A stretch of DNA of 64,000 bases. Source: Allacma fusca. Lineage: Eukaryota > Arthropoda > Collembola > Symphypleona > Sminthuridae. How positions within the stretch are numbered: position 1 is the stretch's first letter; each line of letters starts with the position of its first letter. The stretch is from NCBI GenBank assembly GCA_947179485.1, contig OX359246.1, positions 8,246,001-8,310,000 on the forward strand, given 5' to 3'. A program made the position numbers and the translations under genes. A model generated the notes under the pieces. That model made no database searches. It was not told the origin of the DNA and saw only the letters and a list, made by a program, of their open reading frames with translations. Shown one piece after another: positions 11,763 through 22,945 of the stretch.

Positions 11763-12743
11763 TAGAGCTTCCTTCGGGTTTCCGAAATCCCGAAGTTCCG
11801 TGTTCGGAAACGGAACGGAACAATTTCGGAACATTCTTTTTGATTCCGTCATTGAATCGGGACAAAACCGGAACATGAGCACTTGTACCGATAATATCGG
11901 GACCGGGACGGTTCAGAGCATCGGTACGAAAAATGTCCCATATAATTTATTTCACCGGAAAGCGGAATTGTTCTGTTCCGTTCCGAACCGATCCCGGTAC
12001 AATTTCTGAAGTGTCGCGTCATCGTTCAACTAGAATGGAAACACATTTCTTATCGCTCTGGCTTGTAAGCAGTTTTTTTCCAAAATAACGAAATTGGATG
12101 AACACAGTTAGATTTAATTTACGCAAATGCTTATCTGTAATGCGAGTATCGTTTTCCATGAAAATCAACAGAATAACTAATTTTGTTTAATAAACATGGG
12201 CATGGGCGATTTTTCTTGAAATAAAAATTCTGAAATCGAAATTATTAGCAGCAATGAAGCAAGCTTGCAGGAAAATAACATTGTTAGGCCATTGAAGTCC
12301 ACACGCTACACACATTTATTGCTAAAAAATAATTAATAATAATTTTATAATACTGCACAGTAGTTCTTTTTATGTGGCCTAATTATTATTAAATATTATT
12401 TTATATAATTAAATAATAGCATTCCCTAGCATCCAATCTATTAAAAGTATATCATGTATATTAAGTTTTCAGTAATTTGTACACGCGTTTCATGTATATG
12501 TTGTGAAAAATTCCGGGATATTTCGGAACGGAACGGGTTCGGAACGGAAAAACTATCATAATACGGAACGGAACACAACCTGTAACGGAAAAAATACTTT
12601 ACTCCTTTGTTCCGAACGGTGTCAGTTCAAATGTTCCGATGTCCCGACAGCCGGAACGGAACCGGGAACAATATTATTTGTAGGTTTCGGAACGGAACGG
12701 AATTTCGTACGGAACAAAAATGTTGAACACGTTGGAAGCTCTA
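11763..12743. mobile_element. hAT-like element rich in CGGAAC words (981 bp)
   Basis: The ends are TAGAGCTTCC and GGAAGCTCTA, with an 8-bp target duplication ATTGGGAT at 11755-11762 and 12744-12751. The subterminal zones (about 11780-12000 and 12510-12720) are crowded with GGAACGGAAC words, leaving an AT-rich core. Such subterminal arrays usually serve as transposase binding sites in hAT elements. There is no coding capacity. Confidence 0.85.
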
Positions 12744-12930
12744 ATTGGGATTGCTAGGTCATGAATCATTTGGTAAAAGCAGAGAACAAAGGACGGAACA
12801 AAATCCGGTTGAAAAGTTGTTGCAGCAGTACAATGATTTAATCAATCGATTGAACAGAACAGTTGAAAAGTTCTGCTTTAAAGCCTTCCGCTCCAGAACA
12901 CGTTCCCAAAAAATCCCAGCAACACATAAT

Positions 12931-13325
12931 GATGCCAATGGTCTGGTTAGATCCAGATTTTATGAAAATGGTCTGGTCCAAAGCTTAGACCAGATCATAG
13001 ACCATGGTCCGCCACAATTGGAGCTAGAATCCAGGAGGGCACTAATGAGATTGAGAATGCGGACTCAGATACAGTATATGGAGCACATCTCATGAGAGGG
13101 AGAGAGGGCATACAGTTTGAATGCTTCTCTCATGAGAGTGAGTGAGGGCAACTCGAATTAGGGCGGGAAAGAGTGTGAGAGGAGCGGGAGTGAATTTTGT
13201 TTAACCATCAATGGTCTGGTCCTGAAGCTGGACCAATTGTATCTGGTCTGGTCCAAGTGTTGGATCAGACCGGACCAGACAAATAACAGACCATTATAAA
13301 TGGTCCTGAACAGACCATTGGCATC
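12931..13325. mobile_element. MITE with GATGCCAATGGTCTG inverted ends (395 bp)
   Basis: The left end GATGCCAATGGTCTG at 12931 is repeated inverted at the right end (CAGACCATTGGCATC, to 13325). Internal TGGTCTGGTC words occur in both orientations. A core of CATGAGAG/GAGTGAGGG sequence sits at 13085-13200. I could not define a clear target duplication. A related GACCAGA-rich segment lies at about 42480-42865. Confidence 0.7.
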
Positions 13326-13651
13326 CATACTAACACACGCTACTGCAGCTAATAATTATAAACGAAAAGAAAATTCAATATATTCCAGAAGTGTTTGGGT
13401 GGCGCACAACTACCTTGAAATGTACTTTACAATAAATTATTACTATAATATTTTGAAGTGTTTTCTGGAAGTCCGAATAATATTCTGTCATTGTGTCAAA
13501 ATCCAGTTTGTCACGCCAGTTTTTCCAAATAATTACGAGACGAACTTGATTTTAATTCGCAATACTAGAATATAAAAGGATGAATTGATAGTAGTGCTTC
13601 TCCTATAATGGCTCTTGAACCTCACCGAGGGAAAGTACTTTTCTAAAAGGG

Positions 13652-13659
13652 TATAAATA
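13652..13659 (+). promoter_or_regulatory. TATA box of array gene 3
   Basis: TATAAATA lies 80 bp before the ATG, at the same distance as in gene 1. The upstream STAT-like site is TTCTGGAA (a two-base spacer) at about 13463. Confidence 0.65.
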
Positions 13660-13738
13660 CAGACGCCAGGTATTTCAATTTAATTGTTAACAAGGAGTCT
13701 CATTTCAATTCTGACGTACATTTTTTAAACGGCACGAC

Positions 13739-15569
13739 ATGACGGTTTCATTCAGCATAATCCTGGTGGTAACAATATTATTCCCTTTTGCAGTAAGTAT
13801 ACTGAGGAGATACCAAAGACTTTTCGAATTGTATTTTAAAACCAGTATTTTTCCTGCAGACCGTGAAATCTAAAACTAAACTTCAATATTTAATTTAAAA
13901 TGTGTTAGCTCGGCGGGGACAACCTCAACTGTGGCAATAAAACTGAAGTTAAACAATGGGAACTTTGTTGTGATGACGATGTTTACCGTATTCAAGACCC
14001 CATTCGGGCGTGGGAACCTTGCAACATAGAACCCAAACATGCGAATATGACATTTGCCGATTCCGTAGTAAGTTTCAGGACTTTTTTACTCTGTTACTGC
14101 TGATGATTTCATGCAAATTAATTAAAAAGAAACTAAATCTCTTATAGTGGCTTGCCTATGACTGCAACGTAAGAAAAAATCTTAACTCAACTGAGCTAAC
14201 GCTTCAATCTTATATAAGTTTACTGCTGAGGTCTCGCAATTTAAGTCAGAGCTTCTTTTGGGAAGCATTACCTTTCCAAAGAAACATTTTCGAAAAGACC
14301 GTGGGTGAGGACGACTATGAAAAAATTCAAACCATCAAATTATATCACCGTGAAGCTTTGCAAGTTATTGAAGAGGTTAGTCTTTTCGTATGTATTTCAA
14401 CAATAGTTTCGAAAAATATCATCACATTTCCCGTGCACTTTCAGTTAACAAATCCTGTATTTTTTACAGTCTTGTAATTTTGGGGATGTGAATTCTACCT
14501 CCGGAAACAATGGCTTTACGACGGTGAGTTTTCTTATTTTCAGGAAATTGAGTACCTATTGAATACAGTCATAATTTATTAGTTAACAATTATAACTTCA
14601 TTGTACTGTATATATAATTTATCATTGATGAGCGTTTTTAAAACAAGTTTAAATCATTTCATTTTATACTCTATTATATGTCGAAGGATTTTAAAACCAG
14701 ATTTTCTAGGATGCAATTTTCCCGGAAGTGTAACAATGAAATGTTACCATATCCTGACTATTTTGGAAATTTCAATAGCGACCCAACCTTCGCAAATTTT
14801 TATAAATGTAAACAGGAATTAAATTATACTCTGGGGAATGTTACTCATCCCAGGTTTCGTGCCATCATCGTAAGTTGTTTTGATGGTTATAATTTCAAAA
14901 CGTTTCCCTTTCCTTTTAAATGTTTCCAGCGGAATTTTAAATGAAGTTAACGCATTACTATATCTGATAATGGGTCAAATATCCGTTGTTCGATTCCAGG
15001 TTACACTTTGTCGACTAATTGAATATCAACATTTGGATCTAATAACTGTACAAACGCAAATCAAAAAGCAAACGATAGATTTAGTAGGTGTTGTTCCGAA
15101 ATTCTTCCCTGTATTTTGGTCTAAATGGGTCAAAGATTCTGTTAAAAATTTGATGTTTGAGGATCTGAAACACGAATTCAAAGCCCAGGATGTGCAAAAC
15201 GTGGAATCTTTGATGCGCAACAACGTTGAGAAAACGTTCAACCAGGAATTTCCTGATAATGAATGGGGTAAGTTATCTGGAATAGATTCTGCTTAATTAA
15301 GTTCATATAAATACTTTAAACTAAAAAGCTGTGTTCTATCATCTCATTTGTTTTTCAGGCAAACGTTTAACCCACAAACGTGAATTAGTGCAGGCACTCC
15401 TGATCTTTAATATATACGATGCTTATCGGAAAACTTCTACGAAAGTAATACTCATTTTCCCAGATCAAATTGTTTTAATCGATTGAGCTGTTCTTATATT
15501 TATGGTCTTGTGCTTTTTTAGGTTTGTAGACTTGACGCAAACAGGAAGGAAAATACTGGACTTTTGTAA
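13739..15569 (+). CDS. Array gene 3: secreted cysteine-rich protein with altered intron-4 acceptor
   Basis: Exons: 13739-13792, 13909-14067, 14148-14375, 14470-14523, 14687-14869, 15000-15267, 15359-15444, 15522-15569, about 359 residues. This is the closest relative of gene 1. The signal peptide is MTVSFSIILVVTILFPFA, followed by WELCCDDDVYR, WLAYDCNVRKNLNST, SCNFGDVNST and KCNNEMLPYPDYFGN. All ten cysteines are kept. The usual exon-5 acceptor TTAG|ATG of gene 1 is TTAT|ATG here, so it cannot act as a GT-AG acceptor. The next AG, nine bases on (ATGTCGAAG|GAT), keeps the frame and removes three codons, and I used it. Exons 6 and 7 start GTTACACTTTGT and GCAAACGTTTAACC. AATAAA follows at about 15630. 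The gene is probably functional if the shifted acceptor is used. Confidence 0.8.
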
Positions 15570-17055
15570 CTGATACATACATTCTAGTTGATTCCATGAT
15601 GTGTCATCAAAGAGAACTTAATACACAATAAAGGAATTTATTGCTTGTTGTAAAGACTGTGTTGTGTTCATTATCTGAAATTTATTGTGTATTGCACTGG
15701 TTCAATAGCGCAATTACCTGGCTGATTAATAAGCAGCTCACCATAAATGGAAGTGGGGGCAGGTCAAAATCATTTCCTTTGCATGCATTCAACTACGCGC
15801 ACATGGAGTTTTATACACAAAAAATAACACACAGCTTATATTGTCATAGCGCAATGTATTTAATGGGGAAGTTATTTCATGAATAATTTTGGACGATAAT
15901 TTGTAGGTTATTATCGTTTTTGGCAAATTATTTCATAAACTGCCAACACTAATTAAAGCATACGAGAATGAAAAACAGTGATTTCTATTTTACATGAATT
16001 CTACACATAAAAGTACCAAAATACTTTTCCAATTTGTAGCAGAAACACAATCCTGAATCTGCAAACGAAATGAGTCCCTTTCCATAAACTACAAATATTG
16101 TAATTAAGACAGCAAACGTGGATCACAAACTGCTTGCTTAATTATGTTAGCGCAGCTGCATCCGATAACGTCGTAAACTAATAATTAGCTTTATTTTTAT
16201 AATATAAATAATTCTCTTTAATAATTGCAAATTAATTACAAACTGAGTAAGGATCGTGGTTCACGAAATCTTTTCGCATAATAACCAGAACTCGTAGGTG
16301 CTCCGTACGTGTTTCTTATTACGTTTTGGGAAGTGATGAATATTTAAAGTGACGTTACTTTCGTCCTATAAGTTTCCTTCTGCTAAAGTTGGTATCCTTA
16401 TTAATGGCATTTGTTTGATACAGACAGTTTAATGACGACAGGCTTCAAACAAAATATATGCTGAAATTAAGCCGAATAGAACAATTTCATTAATAATTCA
16501 AGTGTTGTCTACACACCCCAAAAACCCCGGAATATATAGTATGGGTTTGGATGGGTGTCTACGAATGCTAAAACCGAACCCGACGGGTTCAGCAATTCCT
16601 CGCCCATTTTACTACGTCGAACCCGTTCCTAAACCTGCGCTGTTTACCTACCCGAAAATGTCAGGTTCAAAAAATTTTGAACCCGCATCCCACCCGAGTC
16701 CGACCCCCAAACCCAAGACCCAGGGTTTAGCCGAGCCCATGACATAGGCACTACTACAGTTGAGAGTTAATAAATACAAACCACAATAAGTTTAAATGTT
16801 TTTTCAGTGTTGGTACACATTGACTTTGGCATCTACTTCACAATAATTTATCACAAGGATATTTTGGAGTGTTTCCTGGAAGTCCGAATAATAGCGTTCC
16901 CTTGTGTCAAAATCCAATTTATGACCTGTTTTCAAATTATTAAAAGACACGTTTAATTTTAGTTGCGCTATTCTATAAAAAAGGATAAATTGGTAGTCGT
17001 GCTTCTGCCTGAAAAACTCTTGAACTTCACCAAGTTGAATTATTCTCTACCCGAG
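15570..17055. other. Intergenic between array genes 3 and 4 (paralogous to 3890-6630)
   Basis: This is the duplicate of the gene 1-gene 2 spacer, shorter because it lacks the 853-bp hAT insertion and roughly 400 bp more. It contains the empty site GTGTCTACGAATGC near 16560 and ends in the gene-4 promoter block, with a perfect TTCCTGGAA at 16873-16881. Confidence 0.65.
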
Positions 17056-17062
17056 TATAAAA
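17056..17062 (+). promoter_or_regulatory. TATA box of array gene 4
   Basis: TATAAAA occurs in the same context as gene 2 (GAGTATAAAAACATGCCGTG), so the pseudogene retains its core promoter. Confidence 0.6.
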
Positions 17063-17150
17063 ACATGCCGTGGCTTTCACTACAAAATTATTAACAAAAC
17101 TAAATTCAAGCCTCAGCTCAAATCTGGCGAACACTATTTGGTGTTGCGAA

Positions 17151-19908
17151 ATGACGGTTTCATTCCACTGCTTTCTGATCATCACATTATTTTCCCCTTT
17201 TGCGGTAAGTACAAGTAGATATAAATATATATATATATATCAGTATATCGTCGGCAAAACTTGCTAACCGGCTAAAATAAAAAATGCTTAGAATGAAGAC
17301 CGGCTATTTTACTTTCGCTACAAACTCTAAAGTGAAACCCAGCCATAATTCACATTAGCAGTATATCATGTAAGTGGAATGAAGTACACACGCACTTTTC
17401 CACAATTCCCCTCCACTTCCCGTCCACTTAAAATGCACTTACCCTCCACATCCAGTCCACTACCCCTCCACTTAACCTCCACTTCCCCTCCACTTTCCCT
17501 CTACTTCACATTCAAGTACATATCCCCCGCACTTCACCTCCACTTCACCTCCACTTCACACCCAATTACATTCCACCCCACTACCACTCCACTTCGCATT
17601 CAATTACATTCCACTCCACTACCCCTCCACTTCCACACCCCTTCCCCTCCAATTCCCCTCCACTTAACTTCCCCTCCCAATATGTAATTGAAGGGGAAGT
17701 GGAGGGGTAGTGGAGGGAAAGTGGAGGGGGAATGTAATTGAAGGGCAAGTGGAGGGGTAGTGGAGGGAAAGTGGAGGGGGAATGTAATTGAAGGGCAAGT
17801 GGAGGGGAATTTAATTGAATATGAAGTGGAAGGGGGGTGGAGGAAAAGTGGAGTGGAAGTGGAGGGGAAGTGGTGTGGAAGTGGAGAGGAAGTGGACTGG
17901 AGGTGGAGGGTAAATAATGGGATGGGAAGTTTAGATGGGTAGTACGGGGGATTAGTGTAAGGGGAGCGGAAGGTGTGAACAAGTTGAGAGAATTCGGGGA
18001 ATTATGGCTGGTTTGAGTTTTGAGCGAAAGCGCTAAATAGCCGGCCTGCATTCTAAGCATTTTTTATTTTAGCCGGTTAGGAAGTTTAGCCGACGATATG
18101 TAGGTACAACTATTGAACCTGTTCTCGGGAAGACATTTCTCATAGTATTTTAGAAACAATTTTTTCTGAACAAATATTGTAATTAAATGCAATTTTCCTG
18201 CAAAATGGTATAGTAAAATTGAAGAATGAACTTATGCACTTCACTTATAAAATTCATTTTAGCTCGCCGCAAAAAAACCACTCTGTGGGAATAAAACTAA
18301 CATTAGACCTTGGGAACTTTGCTGCGATGGTCATGTTTACCGTATTGCAGAGCCCATTCTTGCGTGAGAATCTTGCAACGTAGAACCTAAAAATGCGACT
18401 TCGACCTTTGCGGATTCCGCAGTAAGTTCTGAGATATTCTACAACTGTGTACATTTAATTGGTTGTGATGATGAGGATAATTGTTTATAAAAAAATTTAA
18501 ATCTTTCAGTGGCTTGTTTATGACTGCAAAGTAAGAGGACGACTTAACTCAACCAGCCCAACGCTGGAATCTTACTTCAATTTGCTGTTCCGAGCGCAGA
18601 ATACCAGTCAGAACTTGCTTTGGGTAACATTGACATTCCCAGATGACATTCCCAACAGGATTGAGGGTAAAGACGACCATCATACGATTAAAAGGATAAA
18701 ATTGTATCACCGTGAGTGTGTACAGGCTATTAAGCAGGTCAGGTCTGACATATCTAGATTAACATCAGCATGCATATTTACACTGTTCTATTAAAATATC
18801 TAGGATTTTTTATAGGCCTGTACTTTTGGGGATGGGACGACTATACGCAGAAGCTTTAACCAGGTAAATAGCCTCGGGTTTTTATCATAAAATTCCACAT
18901 GTAAATGTAAATCATCAGTAGCAATACAACTAACGTTTCATTAATTATAATGGACCCTATTACATCTTTCATGAGAAAACTTACAGCCAATATGAAATAC
19001 TCAATTTTATATCTACATAATAGACAACAGTGGATTTTTATACCACATTTTCCCTCAGGCAATATTTCCGTGAGTGTAACGAAGAGGTGTTACCATATTC
19101 TCCCGATACTTTAAGTTTTCGTAATGCGGGGCCGAATTTTGCGGGGTTCGATAAATGTGTACAGGAACTAAATCATACTCTGGGGAATTTTAATAACATC
19201 TACATTGGGTGGCCCATTGTAAGTTCATTCCATGTTTCAAAATGAAGTCTAAATGCTTCGAACGATGTTTTAAAATAAGTGAACGAGTTCTTGCAACTGA
19301 AAACTTGCTCTAATGAATATTGTTCGTTTCCAGTTTTCACTTTGTTCAGACATTGAGTATCAACATTTAGACGTACAATCTGTACAAGCCCAAATAACTA
19401 AGCCAACGTTGGATTTCGAAGGTATGATCTCCTACAACTTTCCTAGATTTTGTTCTAAGTGGTTCAAAAATTCCTTTAAAAATCGGGTTCTTGAGGAGTT
19501 GAAAAAAGAATTCAAAGCCCAAGATCTGCAAAACGTGGAGTCTTTGATGCGGAACAAAGTTGAGGAAGGGCTTAAACAAAAACTTTCGGACGATTTTGGT
19601 GAGTTTTCCTACAAATATCCTGCTTGATTCAGTTTTTGTAATTATTACTTCTTTCTTAAAAGCTATGTTCTAGTACACACATTGTTTTTGCAGGTGGCGT
19701 TTTGACACACAAACGGGAATTAATACAGGCTACGATAATAATTGAAATTCGAGATTTTTTTTTGGAAAGCTGCAAAGAATGTAATTGTCAATTATTTTGT
19801 ATTTCCGAAATTTCTAAAATTGATTCACATGTTTTTCTATTTAATTCCCCTTGGAATTTTCAGGTTTGTAGAAAGGATACTCCCAAGAACGAAAAACCAG
19901 GGGTGTAG
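17151..19908 (+). pseudogene. Array gene 4: nonsense- and frameshift-damaged copy
   Basis: The exon layout is that of gene 2: 17151-17204, 18263-18421, 18510-18737, 18816-18863, 19024-19218, 19334-19598, 19694-19780, 19864-19908. In exon 2 the conserved Trp codon before ESCNVEP is TGA (18365-18367), which would truncate the protein after about 52 residues. In exon 7 the T run has nine bases instead of eight in gene 2, making the exon 87 bp instead of 86 and shifting the frame. Splice sites, exon 1 and the TATA box remain. Exon 1 is identical in protein to gene 2, consistent with a recent pair duplication. Intron 1 carries a foldback element. I call it a pseudogene; a sequencing error would have to occur twice to rescue it. 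Confidence 0.85.
17245..18099. mobile_element. Foldback-type element with internal minisatellite (855 bp)
   Basis: The ends form near-perfect inverted repeats of about 50 bp: ATATCGTCGGC, then CTAACCGGCTAAAATAAAAA, against the complementary right end finishing GCCGACGATAT. The interior is a tandem array of CCACTTCCCCT words (about 17390-17670) followed by the same words inverted (AAGTGGAGGGG, about 17690-17960). The whole element can therefore fold into one long hairpin. This resembles Drosophila FB elements. The intron site is uninterrupted in genes 2 and 5. Long open frames here are repeat artefacts. Confidence 0.85.
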
Positions 19909-20026
19909 CAAACATGGTAACGTTTCGAAATATTTCTGGAACTTCAAACCGTTCATGAAAAAATAAGACGAGTAGACACTTCTCCTTTTCCAAATATTCT
20001 CCACCTTCTCTACTAAAAATAAATTA

Positions 20027-20287
20027 TCACAATTATCAGCCCATTGAGTTTTATAGATTATTAAAACAACTGTGTCCAAACATTAAAATGTGTCGTTACT
20101 ATTCGCTACAGAACAATGTCAAACGAGGTTTTGAAAATACCTTCTGCATGGAATACATAAGTTGAGGGTTTGGAAATAATAACTAATGTAATAATAAAAA
20201 TGCTGCAAGAATGAAATATGGTGGCAAGAAATGCCAAAAACATCAGTAATAAATGCATTTACTAAACGTTTGTTATCTACAATTTAG
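20027..20287 (+). repeat. Conserved 3'-flanking block, copy 2 of 3
   Basis: This is the same block as 9822-10085, here about 120 bp after pseudogene 4. Confidence 0.7.
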
Positions 20288-20485
20288 TTTTAACCTGAAC
20301 CCGTTCCCGGGCAAAACTAGTTACATACACAAATACAACAAATCTGCACGTCACCAACATTAAAGTAATGCTCAAGAAGGTATCCAAGATAATTCATATT
20401 TAGCATGTTATCAGAAATCTTCATTTATTCAGTAGTACTTCTGCCCACTCATCCTCTGAACGCTGTAACTGTTCTTCGTTTCCAG

Positions 20486-20754
20486 ATTTTAATTTGTCGA
20501 CTAATTGAATATCAACAATTAGACCTAGTAACTCTACAAGCGCAACTCATAAAGCAAACGATAGATTTCAAAGATGTTGTCCCAAGATAATTCCCTTTAA
20601 TTTGGTTCGAATTGGTCAAAGATTCTGTTAAAAATTTTATGTTTTAAGAAGCTGAAACTTGAATTCAAAACCTAAGATCTACAACGCCTGGAATTTTTGA
20701 TGCAGAACAAAGTTGAGAAAAGGTTCAACCAGGAATGTCCTAATGGTAAATGGG
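20486..20754 (+). pseudogene. Exon-6 relic of the array family
   Basis: After TTTCCAG at 20479-20485 the sequence reads ICRLIEYQQLDLVTLQAQ, closely matching exon 6 of genes 1 and 3. It then meets a TAA (…DVVPR*), further stops and frameshifts. The end (AACCAGGAATGTCC, AAATGGG) lines up with the gene-1 exon end. The donor is gone (GGGAAGTT instead of GGGTGAGT). No other exons are visible nearby, so this is a fragment of a deleted copy between genes 4 and 5. Confidence 0.85.
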
Positions 20755-22849
20755 AAGTTTATGGAATACGCTGGAATTTTTTATTTAGTAGAAATCATAG
20801 TCTTTGTTCAATAATTTTCACTATAAGCTGCCCAATGTACACATGTATGCCTGAAAATTATCCCGCAATAGATATGTATATTTGCAATAAAACCCAAGGA
20901 TTATCATAATCATAAATCTCCATCATTTTGCAAAGAGTGGGGGCGCTGTGCGACTGTTGTAGCTATATAATTTATAGTTTTATGAATTTAAAGAATAAAT
21001 AATCGGTGAAAAATGTGAGACAAAAGTTTGCATTATGCGTTCTGCATTGCTGCTTGGTCCGCACAATTCACAAAAAAAAAGCTCAGGCGTGGATCGGGTG
21101 ATAATAATTCAAATGGAGAATAATAAATTGAGCACAATATATTTATCCATCCGTGGGACGTTCTATTTTCAGCAGCGAGGCACGTCTTGCCCATGTGCCA
21201 GATTGGTTTGCAGTTGTTTTGAATTTATTTTTAGGAAATAGCATTACCAATTTAGTTCTGTGCAATAATTTATGATAGTATTGCCCCGTTCTGGAAATTT
21301 AAACGCGCCAAAGCGACGCATCATGTTATAATGTCACATACTGTATTTTGGGTTTAATATTTTTTAGACCCACACCCGTTCGAAACGTTTTGGGTTCAAA
21401 AATATTGAACCCGGCTTTAATCATTTGTTGTTCCCAAACCTTTACCCGAACCCATATTTACATAATTACTGGACCCGAACCCATTCCCGAGTGAAACCAT
21501 AACATAATTACAAGTCAGATATATAAGTCCATCAAATGAGCACGTCACCAACACCTAGATAATACTCGGAAAGCTTCCTAAGCTAAATCAAATTTAGCGT
21601 GTTATCAGAAATCTTCAGTTATAAAGAATCACTATAACCCAACCATCCTCTGAGCATCTTACCCACGAAAGCTAAAATAATCATTGACTTATGTTTATGA
21701 CCCTGCTATGGGGAGAAAATTCGCTATTTAATGGGCGAACTAAATAATTTTGAATGATAATTTTTATAAATTGCTAGCGCAACCCCCGTGAGCGAATTCT
21801 CTCATAGGTTTACCGGAAAAACCGGGCTTTCGAATCATTTATCCTATTCTAAATAGAGCGGTTGGGCTCCACTGGATGTTATTTCACACAAAATACATTT
21901 TCAAATTGTGGCAGAAACGCATCCCGGCATCTGTAAACGAAATGGGTCCAGATATCTAGAATCAAGCTCATAATCAGTCCCTTTCCATAAACTACTAATA
22001 TTCCAGGCACACGTATTTTTAGGAGCGAATTGAAACGATCTTCCAAACTTTTGTCTTTTAATGTCCGGTTGTCTGCCTGCCCTCCTCACGATCACTGCCG
22101 AACTAATGTCACCACACAATTCAAACGTTTTACAAACATTATTGATTTTAAAGAAGATCAGTTCATTTGACTGACCTCATGAAATTAAAAAACTTCGGAT
22201 TTAATTACATATTAATTTGTATGATTCCGAAATAGGCGCTGTCCGAGAGATACAAAGTTCCGCGTACAAAGGTTGTATAGTCGGATTCGTGCAAATATTC
22301 CTGATTTCGGGTTTTTTTATTGCTAGTTATAGATAATATTTTAATTTAGTTGACACAGCTTGATTCGATAACGTCGTAAATATAACTAATTGTAATTCAA
22401 TTCTCCTGAAATTGTTGACCAGATTTGAGAGACATGAAAGTTCTGATTCAAAGCATTCTGTTCCCGAATCCGATCACAAAATGTTGGGTTCACAAATTGT
22501 TGGTCCCGTAGTCCACCCCCGAACCCATGACAGGCACTATATACTACAGTTGACCGTTAATAAATAAAAACCAAAATAAGTATGAATATGCTCTTTCAGT
22601 GTTGGTCCACAGGGACTTTGACATCTACTTTACAATAATTCATCAATCATGTTTTGGAGTATTATCTGGAAGTCCGAATAATAGCACTCCATTGTGTCAA
22701 AATTCAATTTGTGTTTCCATATAATTAACAGTCATGTTTAATTTTTATTGTGCTATACTATATAAACGGATGAATTGGTAATCGTGATTCTACTGAAAAG
22801 ACTTGAAAAACTCTTGAACTTCACCAAGGTGAGGTATTCTCTAAACGAG
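20755..22849. other. Intergenic between the exon-6 relic and array gene 5
   Basis: No gene is seen. Segments repeat elsewhere: 21565-21660 resembles 20365-20465, and 22085-22255 resembles 26155-26325 upstream of gene 6 (shared ACTGACCTCATGAAA, GGCGCTGTCCGAGA). It ends with the promoter block of gene 5 from about 22580. Confidence 0.55.
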
Positions 22850-22857
22850 TATAAAAA
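22850..22857 (+). promoter_or_regulatory. TATA box of array gene 5
   Basis: TATAAAAA lies 96 bp before the ATG, followed by an initiator-like TTTCACT about 20 bp on. Confidence 0.65.
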
Positions 22858-22945
22858 CCGATGCCGAGACTTTCACTACAAAATTATTACCAAGAATAAA
22901 TTCAAACCTCATTTCAAATCTACGAACATTCTTTGACGTTGCGAA

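Noticed and set aside
11763..13095. Plus-strand frames with GTE/NGTG-rich protein text
   Set aside because: Generated by CGGAAC words of the hAT-like element and by the adjacent MITE.
17581..18060. Open frame of 159 codons on the minus strand, and a partner on the plus strand (17379-17687)
   Set aside because: Both are translations of the CCACTTCCCCT minisatellite inside the foldback element (Pro/Leu/Ser/Thr/His periodic text), not genes.
17205..18262. CRISPR-like repeat array
   Set aside because: The repeats are short tandem words without unique spacers and the context is eukaryotic.
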